Assembly (NCBI RefSeq): GCF_012911935.1
Contig: NZ_JAAXLA010000052.1
Location: 1-47,358, forward strand
Length of the DNA stretch: 47,358 nt
Source: Pseudonocardia acidicola
GTDB lineage: Bacteria > Actinomycetota > Actinomycetes > Mycobacteriales > Pseudonocardiaceae
Direction of reading: 5' to 3'
A program made the position numbers and the translations under genes. A model generated the notes under the pieces. It saw only the letters and a program-made list of their open reading frames with translations, searched no databases and was not told the origin of the DNA. Positions 1 to 8,427 of the stretch are shown here, piece by piece. Numbering within the stretch: position 1 is the first letter of the stretch; every line of letters begins with the position of its first letter.

Positions 1-1
1 G

Positions 2-34
2 GGGCGGCTGGCACTGATCGCTGAAGCCCACTGA
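2..34 (+). CDS. C-terminal end of an unidentified gene (partial)
   Basis: Only the last ten codons before a TGA at 32-34 are inside the window, reading GRLALIAEAH. The frame looks coding, and a strong hairpin lies 29 bp downstream, consistent with the end of a plus-strand transcription unit. Nothing can be said about function. The other two frames also end within the first 40 bases, so the frame choice is an inference. Confidence 0.3.
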   Translation, partial: GRLALIAEAH

Positions 35-63
35 GCCGACAAGGCCCACAGAACCGACGAACC

Positions 64-102
64 GGCGGTGGCTCCACTCCCACGTGGAATGGGGCCACCG
101 CC
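64..102 (+). terminator. Intrinsic-type hairpin terminator upstream of the ABC exporter
   Basis: A perfect 9-bp inverted repeat (GGCGGTGGC at 64-72, GCCACCGCC at 94-102) is extended inward by TCCAC (73-77) pairing with GTGGA (84-88), leaving a five-base bulge at 89-93. There is no T tract, as is usual in GC-rich actinobacteria. It probably ends the transcript of the gene stopping at base 34 and insulates the ABC exporter. Confidence 0.6.
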
Positions 103-139
103 CGCGTCGGAGGCAGGCCGATAACAGGGGGGAACGCTC

Positions 140-2011
140 GTGTGGGAGGTCGTACGCTCGCTCGTACGCCCACAACCGGCCATGGCCGAAGGCCCCGTGG
201 AGGTCTCCCCGTCGGTAGCGGTGCGCGACGTCTTCCGCCGGTTCTGGCCGGACGCCCGGCCGTTCCGCGGATGGTTGGCCCTCAGCCTGGTGCTCGTCGC
301 GGTGGCCCCGCTTCTCGACGCCGCCGGCATCTGGCTGTTCAAGATCCTGATCGACGACGTGCTGACCCCGCGAGACTTCTCCCTGTTCCCGGTGATCGCT
401 CTGGCGTTCGTCGGCTTCACCGTCGCCTCGGCGGTGGTCGGCTTCGCCGACACGTACCTGACGGTCTGGACCGGCGAGAACTTCCTGCACCGGGTCCGGA
501 CCCGGGTGTTCGCCCACCTGCAGACCGTCTCGGTGGCCTTCTTCGACCGCCGCCGCCTCGGTGACACCCTCAGCCGGCTGACCGGGGACATCGCTGCGAT
601 CGAGGCGCTGGTGCTCTCCGGTATCGCGCAGACGGCCTCGTCGCTGCTCAAGATCGTGGTGTTCGCCGGGGTGCTGTTCTACCTCAACTGGCAACTCGCG
701 CTGGTCTCGTTGATCGGTATCCCCGCCTTCTGGCTCGCGTCCCGGATCTTCTCCCGCCGCATCAAGACGGCGTCCCAGGAGGTCCGCCGGCGCACCGGAT
801 CGATCACCACGGTCGCCGAGGAGAGCCTGGCGAACGCCACCCTGATCCAGGCCTACGGCCGGCAGCAGACCGAGATCGACCGGTTCACCAAGCAGAGCCT
901 GGCCAGCGTCGCCGCGCAACTGGCCGTGACGCGGATCGGAGCGATGTTCGGTCCGTTCGTCGACCTGCTCGAACTCGCCGGCGTGCTCGCCATCCTCGGG
1001 GTGGGCATCTGGGAGCTGTCCGCGGACCGGATCACCCTGGGCGGGCTGCTGGTCTTCCTCGTCTATCTCTCGCAGCTCTACAACCCGGCCCAGAGTCTCG
1101 GCCAGCTGGTCAACGCCGTCTACGGCGCGGCCGCCGGCGCGGAGCGGATCGCCGACCTGCTCGACCAGCGTCCGGCCGTCGCCGCGCCCGAACACCCCGT
1201 TCCGCTGGAGCGGCCGAAGGGCCTGCTGGTCGTCGACCGGGTCGGCTTCCGTTACCCCGGCACCACCACCGACGTGCTGGCCGACGTCAGTTTCACCGCG
1301 TTGCCCGGACAGACCACAGCCCTCGTCGGCGCCAGCGGGGCGGGGAAATCCACCCTGACGAAGCTGCTGCTGCGTTTCTTCGACCCGACGAGCGGGCGGA
1401 TCAGCCTCGACGGGCACGACCTGCGCGATCTCGACCCCATCCGGCTCCGGACCCACATCGCGATCGTGCTGCAGGAAACCCTGCTGCTCGACGGCACGAT
1501 CGCGGAGAACATCCGCGCCGGACGCCCGGACGCCACCGGTGACGAGCTGGTCGCGGCCGCCAGCGCCGCCGACGCGCACGACTTCATCACCGCGCTGCCC
1601 GAGGGCTACGACACCCGCGTCGGGCAGCGCGGCCGGCTGCTGTCCGGCGGGCAGCGCCAGCGCGTCGCGATCGCCCGCGCCATGATCCGCGACGCGCCCA
1701 TCCTGATCCTCGACGAGCCCACCACCAGCCTCGACGCCGAGGCCAGCCAGCGCGTCCTCACCCCGCTGCGCCGGCTCATGACCGGCCGCACCACCGTCGT
1801 CATCTCGCACAATTTGCTGACCGTGACCGAGGCCGACCAGATCGTCTACCTCGACCACGGCCGCGTCGCCGAGACCGGTACGCACGCCGAGCTGCTGACC
1901 AACGGCCGCGGCTACGCCCACCTGTACCAGCTACACCGCTCTCCGGCCGCGGCACGTCCACCGGGACCCGGACCGCTGTTCTCCGCTCATCCAGGAGGTG
2001 TCTCGACATGA
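140..2011 (+). CDS. ABC exporter, fused permease and ATPase (MsbA/Lmr-like half transporter)
   Basis: A 623-residue half-transporter that pumps an unknown substrate out across the cytoplasmic membrane as a dimer. Residues about 45-335 form the six-helix permease. Residues about 360-590 form the ATPase, with Walker A GASGAGKS (397-404), Q445, signature LSGGQ (501-505), Walker B ILILDE (521-526) and the switch histidine H557, so it should be active. The GTG at 140 follows a purine-rich ribosome site (ggggggaa). The stop codon overlaps the ATG of the next gene (ATGA), implying translational coupling to a flavin monooxygenase. Inference: the pair may modify and export, or detoxify, one small molecule. 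The family is secure; the substrate is not. Confidence 0.93.
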   Translation: MWEVVRSLVRPQPAMAEGPVEVSPSVAVRDVFRRFWPDARPFRGWLALSLVLVAVAPLLDAAGIWLFKILIDDVLTPRDFSLFPVIALAFVGFTVASAVVGFADTYLTVWTGENFLHRVRTRVFAHLQTVSVAFFDRRRLGDTLSRLTGDIAAIEALVLSGIAQTASSLLKIVVFAGVLFYLNWQLALVSLIGIPAFWLASRIFSRRIKTASQEVRRRTGSITTVAEESLANATLIQAYGRQQTEIDRFTKQSLASVAAQLAVTRIGAMFGPFVDLLELAGVLAILGVGIWELSADRITLGGLLVFLVYLSQLYNPAQSLGQLVNAVYGAAAGAERIADLLDQRPAVAAPEHPVPLERPKGLLVVDRVGFRYPGTTTDVLADVSFTALPGQTTALVGASGAGKSTLTKLLLRFFDPTSGRISLDGHDLRDLDPIRLRTHIAIVLQETLLLDGTIAENIRAGRPDATGDELVAAASAADAHDFITALPEGYDTRVGQRGRLLSGGQRQRVAIARAMIRDAPILILDEPTTSLDAEASQRVLTPLRRLMTGRTTVVISHNLLTVTEADQIVYLDHGRVAETGTHAELLTNGRGYAHLYQLHRSPAAARPPGPGPLFSAHPGGVST

Positions 2012-3231
2012 AGATCGTCTGCGTTGGCGGGGGCCCGGGCGGGCTGTACTTCGCCATCTCGGCCAAACGGCGCGACGCCGGGCACGACATCACCGTCATC
2101 GAACGCGATCCCCCCGGGGCCACCTACGGCTGGGGCGTCGTGTACTGGGACAACCTGCTCGACATGCTGTTCCGCAACGACGCGGACAGCGCCCGCCGGC
2201 TCCGGGCGGCGTCCCGCCTCTGGGAGCAGCAGCAGATCCGGCTGCGCGGCCAGACCGCCTGGCTCAGCGGGTACGGGTTCAGCATGGGGCGCGGGACGAT
2301 GCTCGACATCCTGACCCAGCGCGCCCTCGACCTCGACATCGACGTCCAGCACCGACGGTCCGTCGAGGACCTGTCCGACTTCGCCGACGCCGACCTGATC
2401 GTCGCCGCCGACGGCGCCGGCAGCCGGGTCCGCCAGCAGTACGCCGACGACTTCGGCACCCAGGTCGACCTCGGCCGCAACCGCTACATCTGGCTGGGCA
2501 CGGACAAGGTGTTCGACAGCTTCGTCTTCGCCTTCGAGGACACCCCCGAAGGATGGATGTGGTTCCACGCCTATCCCTCGAGCGCGGGCATCAGCACCTG
2601 CATCGTCGAGTGCTCCCCGCAGACCTGGGAGGCCCACGGTTTCGACCACCGCGACGCCGAGGACGGCCTCCAGCTGCTGGAGAAGATCTTCGCCGGCCAT
2701 CTCGAAGGCCACTCGTTCATCAGCGCCGCCCGCGGCGAGCCGGCACGGTGGCTGCGCTTCATGCAGGTGCGCAACACGACCTGGTACCACGACAACGTGG
2801 CGCTGATCGGCGACGCCGCGCACACCACCCACTTCACCATCGGATCCGGCACCCGGCTGGCCATGATCGATGCCGTCGGACTCGCCCAGAGCCTGTACAA
2901 CCACGAGGATCTGCCCACCGCGCTGCAGGAATACGATCGCGTCCACCGCACCGAACTGCGCCCGACCCAGGCTGCGGCGCGCACCAGCATGGCGTGGTTC
3001 GAGAACGTCGACCGGTACACCGACCAGAACGCGACCGGGCTTGCCTATGCGATGGCGGCCCGGCAGGGCCAGCACCCACCATGGGTGTACCAGCACCACA
3101 TCGCCACCCAGATCCCGGTGCTGCGCAGGGCACAGCACGCGATCGACTCGGCTCGGCGCCGGTACCTGGCCGTCCGGCGCGGTGAGGTCCCGTTCATCGG
3201 CGCCGAGCGGTCCGCCGCGTTGTCACGGTGA
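2008..3231 (+). CDS. FAD-dependent monooxygenase, VioD/SalA-like (copy 1)
   Basis: A 407-residue group-A flavin monooxygenase. The N terminus has the FAD-binding GGGPGGLYFA (7-16), and GDAAHTTHF near residue 271 is the second FAD motif contacting the ribityl chain. The conserved segments YGWGVVYWD, GRNRYIWLGTDKVFDSF and STCIVEC resemble tryptophan-hydroxylating VioD and the monooxygenase domain of salicylyl-CoA/anthraniloyl-CoA hydroxylases. It therefore probably hydroxylates an aromatic or aryl-CoA substrate with NAD(P)H and O2. It starts inside the stop codon of the ABC exporter and converges with the antiporter, leaving only 18 bp. A paralogue lies at 44000-45217. The substrate is unknown. 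Confidence 0.88.
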   Translation: MKIVCVGGGPGGLYFAISAKRRDAGHDITVIERDPPGATYGWGVVYWDNLLDMLFRNDADSARRLRAASRLWEQQQIRLRGQTAWLSGYGFSMGRGTMLDILTQRALDLDIDVQHRRSVEDLSDFADADLIVAADGAGSRVRQQYADDFGTQVDLGRNRYIWLGTDKVFDSFVFAFEDTPEGWMWFHAYPSSAGISTCIVECSPQTWEAHGFDHRDAEDGLQLLEKIFAGHLEGHSFISAARGEPARWLRFMQVRNTTWYHDNVALIGDAAHTTHFTIGSGTRLAMIDAVGLAQSLYNHEDLPTALQEYDRVHRTELRPTQAAARTSMAWFENVDRYTDQNATGLAYAMAARQGQHPPWVYQHHIATQIPVLRRAQHAIDSARRRYLAVRRGEVPFIGAERSAALSR

Positions 3232-3249
3232 CGGGTCCCGACCGCGCGT

Positions 3250-4401
3250 TCACTCCGTCGGCGGGGTGGCCATCCGTCGTCCCAGCAGCACCCCACCGAC
3301 CGACGAGGTCGCGATCGTCGCCAGCACCGCGCTGACGATCGCGGCGGCCTGGCCGGGGTCGAGGAGACCTTGCCGGAACCCGATCGCGACCACCGCGGAC
3401 GGCACGCCGAGCGCTGCGGTGGCGAGCAGTCCCAGCGCCACCGGGCGGCGCAGGACCAGCGCGACGAGCATGTGGACCACGACCGTGGCCAGCACCAGCC
3501 CGCCGAACAGGGCCAGCGCACGCGGCGATTCGAACAGCGCGGCGAATTGCAGCTGGGCGCCCAGCGTCACGAAGAACAGCGGCACGAAGAAACCCTCCGC
3601 AACCCCGACGAGTTGCTGCGCGAGCCGGTGCGGCTCCCCGGCCGCGGCCACGATCGCGCCCGCCGTGAAGCCCGCGATCAGGATGCTGGTGCCGAACGCC
3701 GTTGCCAGCGCGGCGAGCCCGAACAGCATGGCGAGACCGACCCGCAGGTCCAGCGCCCACCCCCGCGCCTTGGACATCTTGCGCAGCGTGCGAATCTCCT
3801 CGGTGCGCCGCAGCCGCCGCAGCACGACGAACACGACCACCCCGGCCAGCAGCACCAGGGCGGCGCCGGCGAGCACCCGGAGCAGCACGCCGGTGGCCAG
3901 CACGAGCGGCACCGCAAGCACCGTGACGATGTCGGTGAGGGTGATCCACGCCGTACCGAACGTGGCCACGGGAGTGGCCAGCACCTCGTCACCGAGACCC
4001 TGCAGGATCGGCATCGCCACCGCCGCCGACGACGTCGCCACGATCACGGCGAGCACGAGCGGACGGTGCGGTCCCACCACCGTCAGCAGGAACCCGGCCG
4101 GGACCGCCAGCACGAGCAGCAGCACGGTGGCGAGGGCGGCCGGCCGCAGCGAGCCGCGCAGGCCGGTGTCACGCAGTGGCAGACGGGTGCCGACCACGAA
4201 CATCAGCATCGCGAAGCCGACCTCGGACAGGAACGCGACCGTCGGCTCGCCGGGGTCGATCCAGTTCAGCCCGGTGCGGCCGAGCAGAACGCCGGCGCCG
4301 ATCTCGCCGACGACCAGCGGCACCCTGAACCGGGGCAGCGCGGCCAGCAACGGCCCGGCCAGCCCGGCCAGCACGATCAGCGCGAGTGCCCCGAAGCTCA
4401 T
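3250..4401 (-). CDS. Cation:proton antiporter, CPA2 (KefB/Kef-type) membrane domain
   Basis: A 383-residue, strongly hydrophobic protein with 11-13 predicted membrane helices. It shows the CPA2 pattern: an N-terminal PLVVGEIGAGVLLGR stretch, FLSEVGFAMLMFVVG in the first half, and a second repeat around GTSILIAGFTAGAIVAA. It would exchange Na+ or K+ for protons and take part in pH or cation homeostasis. It lacks the C-terminal TrkA-N/RCK domain of KefB/C, so gating by nucleotides or glutathione-type ligands is not expected from this chain alone. It starts with ATG. A possible 15-codon leader ORF (4398-4445) ends in an ATGA overlap with this start. Confidence 0.88.
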   Translation of the reverse strand: MSFGALALIVLAGLAGPLLAALPRFRVPLVVGEIGAGVLLGRTGLNWIDPGEPTVAFLSEVGFAMLMFVVGTRLPLRDTGLRGSLRPAALATVLLLVLAVPAGFLLTVVGPHRPLVLAVIVATSSAAVAMPILQGLGDEVLATPVATFGTAWITLTDIVTVLAVPLVLATGVLLRVLAGAALVLLAGVVVFVVLRRLRRTEEIRTLRKMSKARGWALDLRVGLAMLFGLAALATAFGTSILIAGFTAGAIVAAAGEPHRLAQQLVGVAEGFFVPLFFVTLGAQLQFAALFESPRALALFGGLVLATVVVHMLVALVLRRPVALGLLATAALGVPSAVVAIGFRQGLLDPGQAAAIVSAVLATIATSSVGGVLLGRRMATPPTE

Positions 4402-4498
4402 CGCCGGCGGGACCGGGTCGCGGCGAACGCCTCGCGAAGCTTCATGCCGATGATGGTCCCGCGTGGGCAGCCGGAATTCGACGGCCCGGCAGGGGCCA

Positions 4499-4675
4499 TC
4501 AGGCGGCGATGCGGTCCCGCTGCCTCGGCTCGATGCACTCCCACTGCCACTGCTCGGCCATCACACCGGAGCAGTCGGGACAGGAGACCTGGTAGCCGGC
4601 GGTGTCCGCAGCGGGCAGCTCCGCGTCGCCGCCGCAGTCCGCGCAGCCCCACCAGCCGATCGTGCTCGCATCCAC
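4499..4675 (-). CDS. Small zinc-ribbon protein (58 aa), conserved-looking hypothetical
   Basis: This short minus-strand frame encodes 58 residues beginning with GTG. It contains two CxxC pairs, CADC near residue 10 and CPDC near residue 30, spaced 16 residues apart. That is the layout of a rubredoxin-like or zinc-ribbon knuckle. Trp-rich segments (GWWGC, EQWQWEC) flank the cysteines. No good Shine-Dalgarno site precedes it, but a TATCAT -10-like hexamer sits six bases upstream of the GTG, fitting a leaderless mRNA. It fills the gap between the antiporter and the amidase. Function is unknown. The cysteine spacing makes chance translation unlikely. Confidence 0.65.
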   Translation of the reverse strand: MDASTIGWWGCADCGGDAELPAADTAGYQVSCPDCSGVMAEQWQWECIEPRQRDRIAA

Positions 4676-4681
4676 CCGCCG

Positions 4682-4687
4682 ATGATA
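4682..4687 (-). promoter_or_regulatory. -10 hexamer (TATCAT) for a leaderless transcript
   Basis: Read on the minus strand, TATCAT is followed by six bases and then the GTG at 4675, the spacing expected when the start codon is the transcription start. No convincing -35 is visible at 16-18 bp. Confidence 0.4.
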
Positions 4688-4756
4688 ACGACACCGCTGT
4701 AGTTCGCGCTGGATCCCCGAGACCCGCCGGCCATGACCGAGCCCTCGGTCTCCCGC

Positions 4757-4762
4757 TAACCT
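4757..4762 (+). promoter_or_regulatory. Candidate -10 (TAACCT) for the amidase gene
   Basis: TAACCT fits the actinobacterial TANNNT -10 pattern and would start transcription near 4770, about 100 bases before the first usable GTG. No clear -35 box is seen, so this is a weak call. Confidence 0.3.
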
Positions 4763-4872
4763 GATCGCGCACTCGTCAACGTTGTGACCAGTGGACAGGG
4801 GACTCTGCCGCCGCCGACGTCAGCCCGCACCTCGATCCGCTCCCGGCCTCGGCGGAGGAGATCCGCCGAGCA

Positions 4873-5994
4873 GTGGCCGGCAACCGGGCCACGGCCGAGG
4901 AGTTCGCCGGCGAAGCCCTGCGCCGCCACGCCATGACCGACGACCGGCTGCGCGCGTTCGTCGAGGTCACCGCCGATGCGGCGACCGCCGCCGCCCGCAG
5001 GGTGGATGCGGGGCTCGCTGCCGGCCACCCCGCGCCCCGGCTGGCCGGGGTGCCCATCGCGGTGAAGGGCCGCACCGGGATGCGCAGCGTGCAGACCCGG
5101 CGGCTGTGCGCCGCGGGCGCCGTCCCGATCGGTGTCACCTCGACTCCACGCGGGCCCGGCCCGCAGACCTGGGGGTACACCGACCGCGGGCCGACCAGGA
5201 ACCCGTGGCGCGCCGACCTGTCGCCCGGCGGCTCCTCCGCAGGATCCGCGGCCGCCGTCGCGGCCGGCGTGGTCCCGCTGGCCACCGGCAGCGACGGTGC
5301 CGGTTCGACGCGGATCCCCGCGGCATGGTGCGGGATCTTCGGCTACAAACCCACCACCGGGCTGCTTCCCACGGCCGACCCGGCCGGGCTCACCGTGGCC
5401 GGCCCGTTGGCCCGCGACCCGCGCGACCTCGCCGCCTGGGCCGAGGTGGTGCTCGGGCCGCTGCCGACGGCGACGGCCCCGGTGACCGCGACGTGGTCGG
5501 CGGACCTCGGCCACGCCACCGAGCACCTCGACGACGAGGTCGTCACGATCGCCGGCACCGCCGCCGAGAGCCTGGTCGACGCCGCCGGACTGCGCTGGAG
5601 CGGCCGCCCCGTGCTGCTGGCCGATCCCAGCCGGGCGTGGACGACGCTGCGAGACGCCCAGGCCACCGCGGCGGACCGGACGGCCGCGGCCGGGTTGCGC
5701 GCGGACAACGACCGCCTGCTGACGGCGGTGTTCGCGGCCACCGACGTGCTGCTGACCCCGACCACGCCGGGCCGCCCGCACGGGCACGACGGGCCCGGTG
5801 CGCACATGAGCGTCGCGCTCACCTGGGTGTTCAACCTCTCCGGGCACCCGGCGATCAGCGTCCCGGCCGGCCGCACCGCCGACGGCGCCCCCGTCGGCCT
5901 GCAGATCGTCGCCCGGCACCGCGCCGACCGGCAGCTCCTGGAGCTGGCCCGGACGCTCGCGGCGGCCCGGATCGCCCCCGGTCCGGCTCGCTGA
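4873..5994 (+). CDS. Amidase signature family hydrolase, short divergent type
   Basis: A 373-residue amidase-signature enzyme. The Ser-cisSer-Lys triad is present: K65 in VPIAVKG, S121/S122 in GGSSAGSA and nucleophile S145 in GAGSTRIPA. It should hydrolyse a linear amide, but the substrate is unknown. It is shorter than the usual 450-500 residues. The stretch between the lysine and the glycine/serine loop is compressed, and the central substrate region is reduced. The frame is open and looks coding back to about 4801 (PHLDPLPASAEEIRR) but has no ATG, GTG or TTG before 4873. The real N terminus may therefore be longer, with an odd start or a sequence slip. A gene of unknown function follows after 64 bp. 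Confidence 0.8.
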   Translation: MAGNRATAEEFAGEALRRHAMTDDRLRAFVEVTADAATAAARRVDAGLAAGHPAPRLAGVPIAVKGRTGMRSVQTRRLCAAGAVPIGVTSTPRGPGPQTWGYTDRGPTRNPWRADLSPGGSSAGSAAAVAAGVVPLATGSDGAGSTRIPAAWCGIFGYKPTTGLLPTADPAGLTVAGPLARDPRDLAAWAEVVLGPLPTATAPVTATWSADLGHATEHLDDEVVTIAGTAAESLVDAAGLRWSGRPVLLADPSRAWTTLRDAQATAADRTAAAGLRADNDRLLTAVFAATDVLLTPTTPGRPHGHDGPGAHMSVALTWVFNLSGHPAISVPAGRTADGAPVGLQIVARHRADRQLLELARTLAAARIAPGPAR

Positions 5995-6058
5995 GGCGAT
6001 CAGCCGGTTATGTCGGTCTCCCATTGCCGCCCGCCCAGCCGCCTGCGACCCTCGGCGA

Positions 6059-7087
6059 ATGGCCGGCCCGACGACCCCGAAGCCCACCGACCCGGCGAAC
6101 ACTGCGGTCCGACAGCTCGTCGAGCTGGCGCTGGCCGACGCCACGGCCGGCTGGAGCATGGGCACGATCGGCGCGATCGCCGAGTTCGTCCGGGCGCCGG
6201 ACGAACCGGCCTCCCGCGGGCCGAACAGCGTCGTCACCGCGCGCGGCGGAATCCGGCTCGTGTTGCCCGACGACGTCGAGGCCGTCGCCTACGAGACCCC
6301 GGCCGGCCCCGGCTCGCACTGGAACCACGCCGTCGCGTTCTGCCTGTCCGCCGCCACGGCCCGCCGGGAGACCCGCACCGTGCTGACCGAGCTCGGCCCG
6401 GACACCGGCGCGCTGCGCCCGCAGGACCTGCCCGGCGTGCTGTTCGACCTCGGCCTGGGCACCCCGACGGTCGACGCGTGCGTGCGCACCACGGACCCGG
6501 AGTTGCTCGCCGCGCTGCGTGCCGCCGCGGGGCGGCCGCTGTTCGAGACGGGGGCTCCCGCGGCGCTGGCCAGGCACAGCCCGCACCGGGTGTTCCTGAC
6601 GGCGTGTGGGCGCGTCGAGGTGTTCACCCCGATCCCGGCGCCGAACGGGCGGTCTCCCGACGGCCCGCACACCCACCTGCTCCCGCACCTGCTGCGGGCC
6701 GGGCGGACGCATCCGGCCACCGCCCCGATCCCGGACGGCCTGGTGCCGTGTGCCCACCTCCATCCCGCGCACCCGGCAGTCGACGGTGCCGGCCGGCCCG
6801 TCCCGTTCGACCACCGTCGGCACGCCGCGTTCCAGCGGCTGCTCGCCACGTTCGGCGACCCGGTGCAGGGCGCGATCAAGGCGGCCGCCGTGGCCGCCGT
6901 CCGCGCGGGCGAGGGCCCCGACGGTGCCCTGGTGCCGTCCGACCCGCCGGGCCGGGCGGCACTGACCGTCGCGCTGCGCCAGCTCGCGCACACCGACGGG
7001 CCCTCCCCCGCGCTGGGCGCCTGGCGCCGCCGGCACGCGCCCACCCCCGACCTGCTCGACCCGGACGGCGACCGCGACGCCCGCTGA
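6059..7087 (+). CDS. Uncharacterised 342-aa protein downstream of the amidase
   Basis: I do not recognise a characterised family with certainty; the WSMGTIGAIAEFVR segment recalls a DUF found mostly in proteobacteria. The protein is soluble, with no signal peptide or membrane helix. Notable features are an N-terminal TARGGIRLVLPDDVEAVAYE block, a CGRVEVFTPIPAPNGRSPDGPHTHLLP block with a possible His cluster (HTHLLPHLL), and a CAHLHPAHP stretch. These Cys/His-rich runs could bind a metal, but no established motif is complete. The ATG at 6059 has only a weak ribosome site. Co-direction with the amidase and the 64-bp spacing suggest an operon. The gene converges on the HAD phosphatase. Confidence 0.75.
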   Translation: MAGPTTPKPTDPANTAVRQLVELALADATAGWSMGTIGAIAEFVRAPDEPASRGPNSVVTARGGIRLVLPDDVEAVAYETPAGPGSHWNHAVAFCLSAATARRETRTVLTELGPDTGALRPQDLPGVLFDLGLGTPTVDACVRTTDPELLAALRAAAGRPLFETGAPAALARHSPHRVFLTACGRVEVFTPIPAPNGRSPDGPHTHLLPHLLRAGRTHPATAPIPDGLVPCAHLHPAHPAVDGAGRPVPFDHRRHAAFQRLLATFGDPVQGAIKAAAVAAVRAGEGPDGALVPSDPPGRAALTVALRQLAHTDGPSPALGAWRRRHAPTPDLLDPDGDRDAR

Positions 7088-7289
7088 GCGGCGGGGACCG
7101 GGTGCGCCCTGTTCGGACCCGGACGTCCGGTAACACCGGGCCGCGGGCATCCGAGTGGAAGGACGGGTGGGCGGGGACCCGCTCGCAGCCGTCTCGGCAC
7201 CGGCGTCGTTGGTGACATCGGCGGCCCGCACGCCGCGGCCGGGCCCCACTCACCCCGGCCGGCAGCACCCCTCCCTCCGCCGGCCCTCG

Positions 7290-7319
7290 GTCCACGCCGG
7301 TGTGCCCGCCGGCGTGGAC
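7290..7319 (-). terminator. Hairpin terminator between convergent genes
   Basis: A perfect 11-bp inverted repeat (GTCCACGCCGG at 7290-7300, its complement at 7309-7319) with an 8-base loop lies 18 bp past the stop of the minus-strand HAD gene and about 200 bp past the plus-strand gene. It can serve both directions. The rest of 7088-7289 shows no convincing gene. Confidence 0.7.
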
Positions 7320-7336
7320 CCCGGGAGACGCCGGTT

Positions 7337-8263
7337 CTAGGCCAGGTCCCGCGGGTCGTCGAGGTGGTGGGGGGCGGCCGGCATCCGACAAGGCTGATCG
7401 TCGCCCATCGTCCCGCGGTGGGGGCCGCCGTAGGCCCCGTCCAGCATGGCCGCGCCCCGCGGGGACGCACCGCGGGAGAAGTCCCAGATCTCGTCGACCA
7501 GTTCGGCGACGGATCCGACCACGCGGCTGGGGCGGTAGGGGAACCGGTCGATCTGCTCCGCCCGCATGATGCCGCTGAGCACGAGGACGGTCTGCATCCC
7601 GGCCTCGAGGCCGGCCACGATGTCGGTGTCCATCCGGTCGCCGACCATCACGGTGGTCTCCGAGTGCGCCTTCATCCGGTTCAGGGCGGCCCGCATCATC
7701 AGCGGGTTCGGCTTGCCGACGAAGTACGGCTCCACCCCGGTCGCACGGCTGATCAGGGCGGCGACCGAGCCGGTCGCGGGCAACGGCCCCTCACTCGACG
7801 GTCCGGTCGGGTCCGGGTTCGTGGCCACGAACCGGGCACCGCCCATGATCAACCGGATCGCCGTGGTCACCGCTTCGAAGCTGTACGTGCGGGTCTCACC
7901 GAGCACCACGTAGTCGGGGTCGGAATCGGTGAGCACGTAGCCGATCTCGTGCAGCGCCGTGGTGAGCCCGGCCTCGCCGACCACGTAGGCTTTGCCCTCC
8001 GGGCGCTGGTTGTCCAGGAACGCGGCGGTGGCCAGCGCCGAGGTCCAGATGGACTCGCAGGGCACGTCGATGCCGGTGTTGTGCAGTCGGAACTGCAGGT
8101 CGCGCGGGGTGTAGATCGAATTGTTGGTGAGCACCAGGAACGGGGTTCCGGTCTCCCGCAGCCGGGAGATGAACAGGTCGGCGCCCGGGATCAACCGTCC
8201 CTCATGGACGAGAACACCATCCATGTCGGTCATCCAGCAGTCGATCGACTTGGCGTCGGACAC
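7337..8263 (-). CDS. HAD-IIA (NagD-like) phosphatase with a C-terminal tail
   Basis: A 308-residue HAD-superfamily hydrolase of the IIA group. Motif I is MTDMDGVLV (nucleophile and general-acid aspartates near residues 12-14), motif II is LTNNS, and motif IV is GDRMDTDIVAGLEAG; a C2-type cap lies between. Such enzymes dephosphorylate small phospho-metabolites such as pyridoxal phosphate, nitrophenyl phosphate or nucleotides; the natural substrate is not evident. The GTG at 8263 is chosen because AAGGGA precedes it at good spacing; an upstream ATG at 8395 would add 44 residues that do not resemble the family. The final 45 or so residues after the domain are Gly/Pro/His-rich and look like an unstructured extension. 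Confidence 0.87.
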   Translation of the reverse strand: MSDAKSIDCWMTDMDGVLVHEGRLIPGADLFISRLRETGTPFLVLTNNSIYTPRDLQFRLHNTGIDVPCESIWTSALATAAFLDNQRPEGKAYVVGEAGLTTALHEIGYVLTDSDPDYVVLGETRTYSFEAVTTAIRLIMGGARFVATNPDPTGPSSEGPLPATGSVAALISRATGVEPYFVGKPNPLMMRAALNRMKAHSETTVMVGDRMDTDIVAGLEAGMQTVLVLSGIMRAEQIDRFPYRPSRVVGSVAELVDEIWDFSRGASPRGAAMLDGAYGGPHRGTMGDDQPCRMPAAPHHLDDPRDLA

Positions 8264-8427
8264 GCGGCGTCCCTTCAGCTCGGGGGCACCCGAGGGTAGC
8301 CCGCGCAGGCCAGTCCTAATCCCGTCGAACGGACGACGCGGTCCGGGGAACGTTTGATCCCTGATGGCCGTTCTCAGGACAAATCGGGCCGCCACAGCAG
8401 GCCCACATGTGGGGAGTGAGAAACCTG

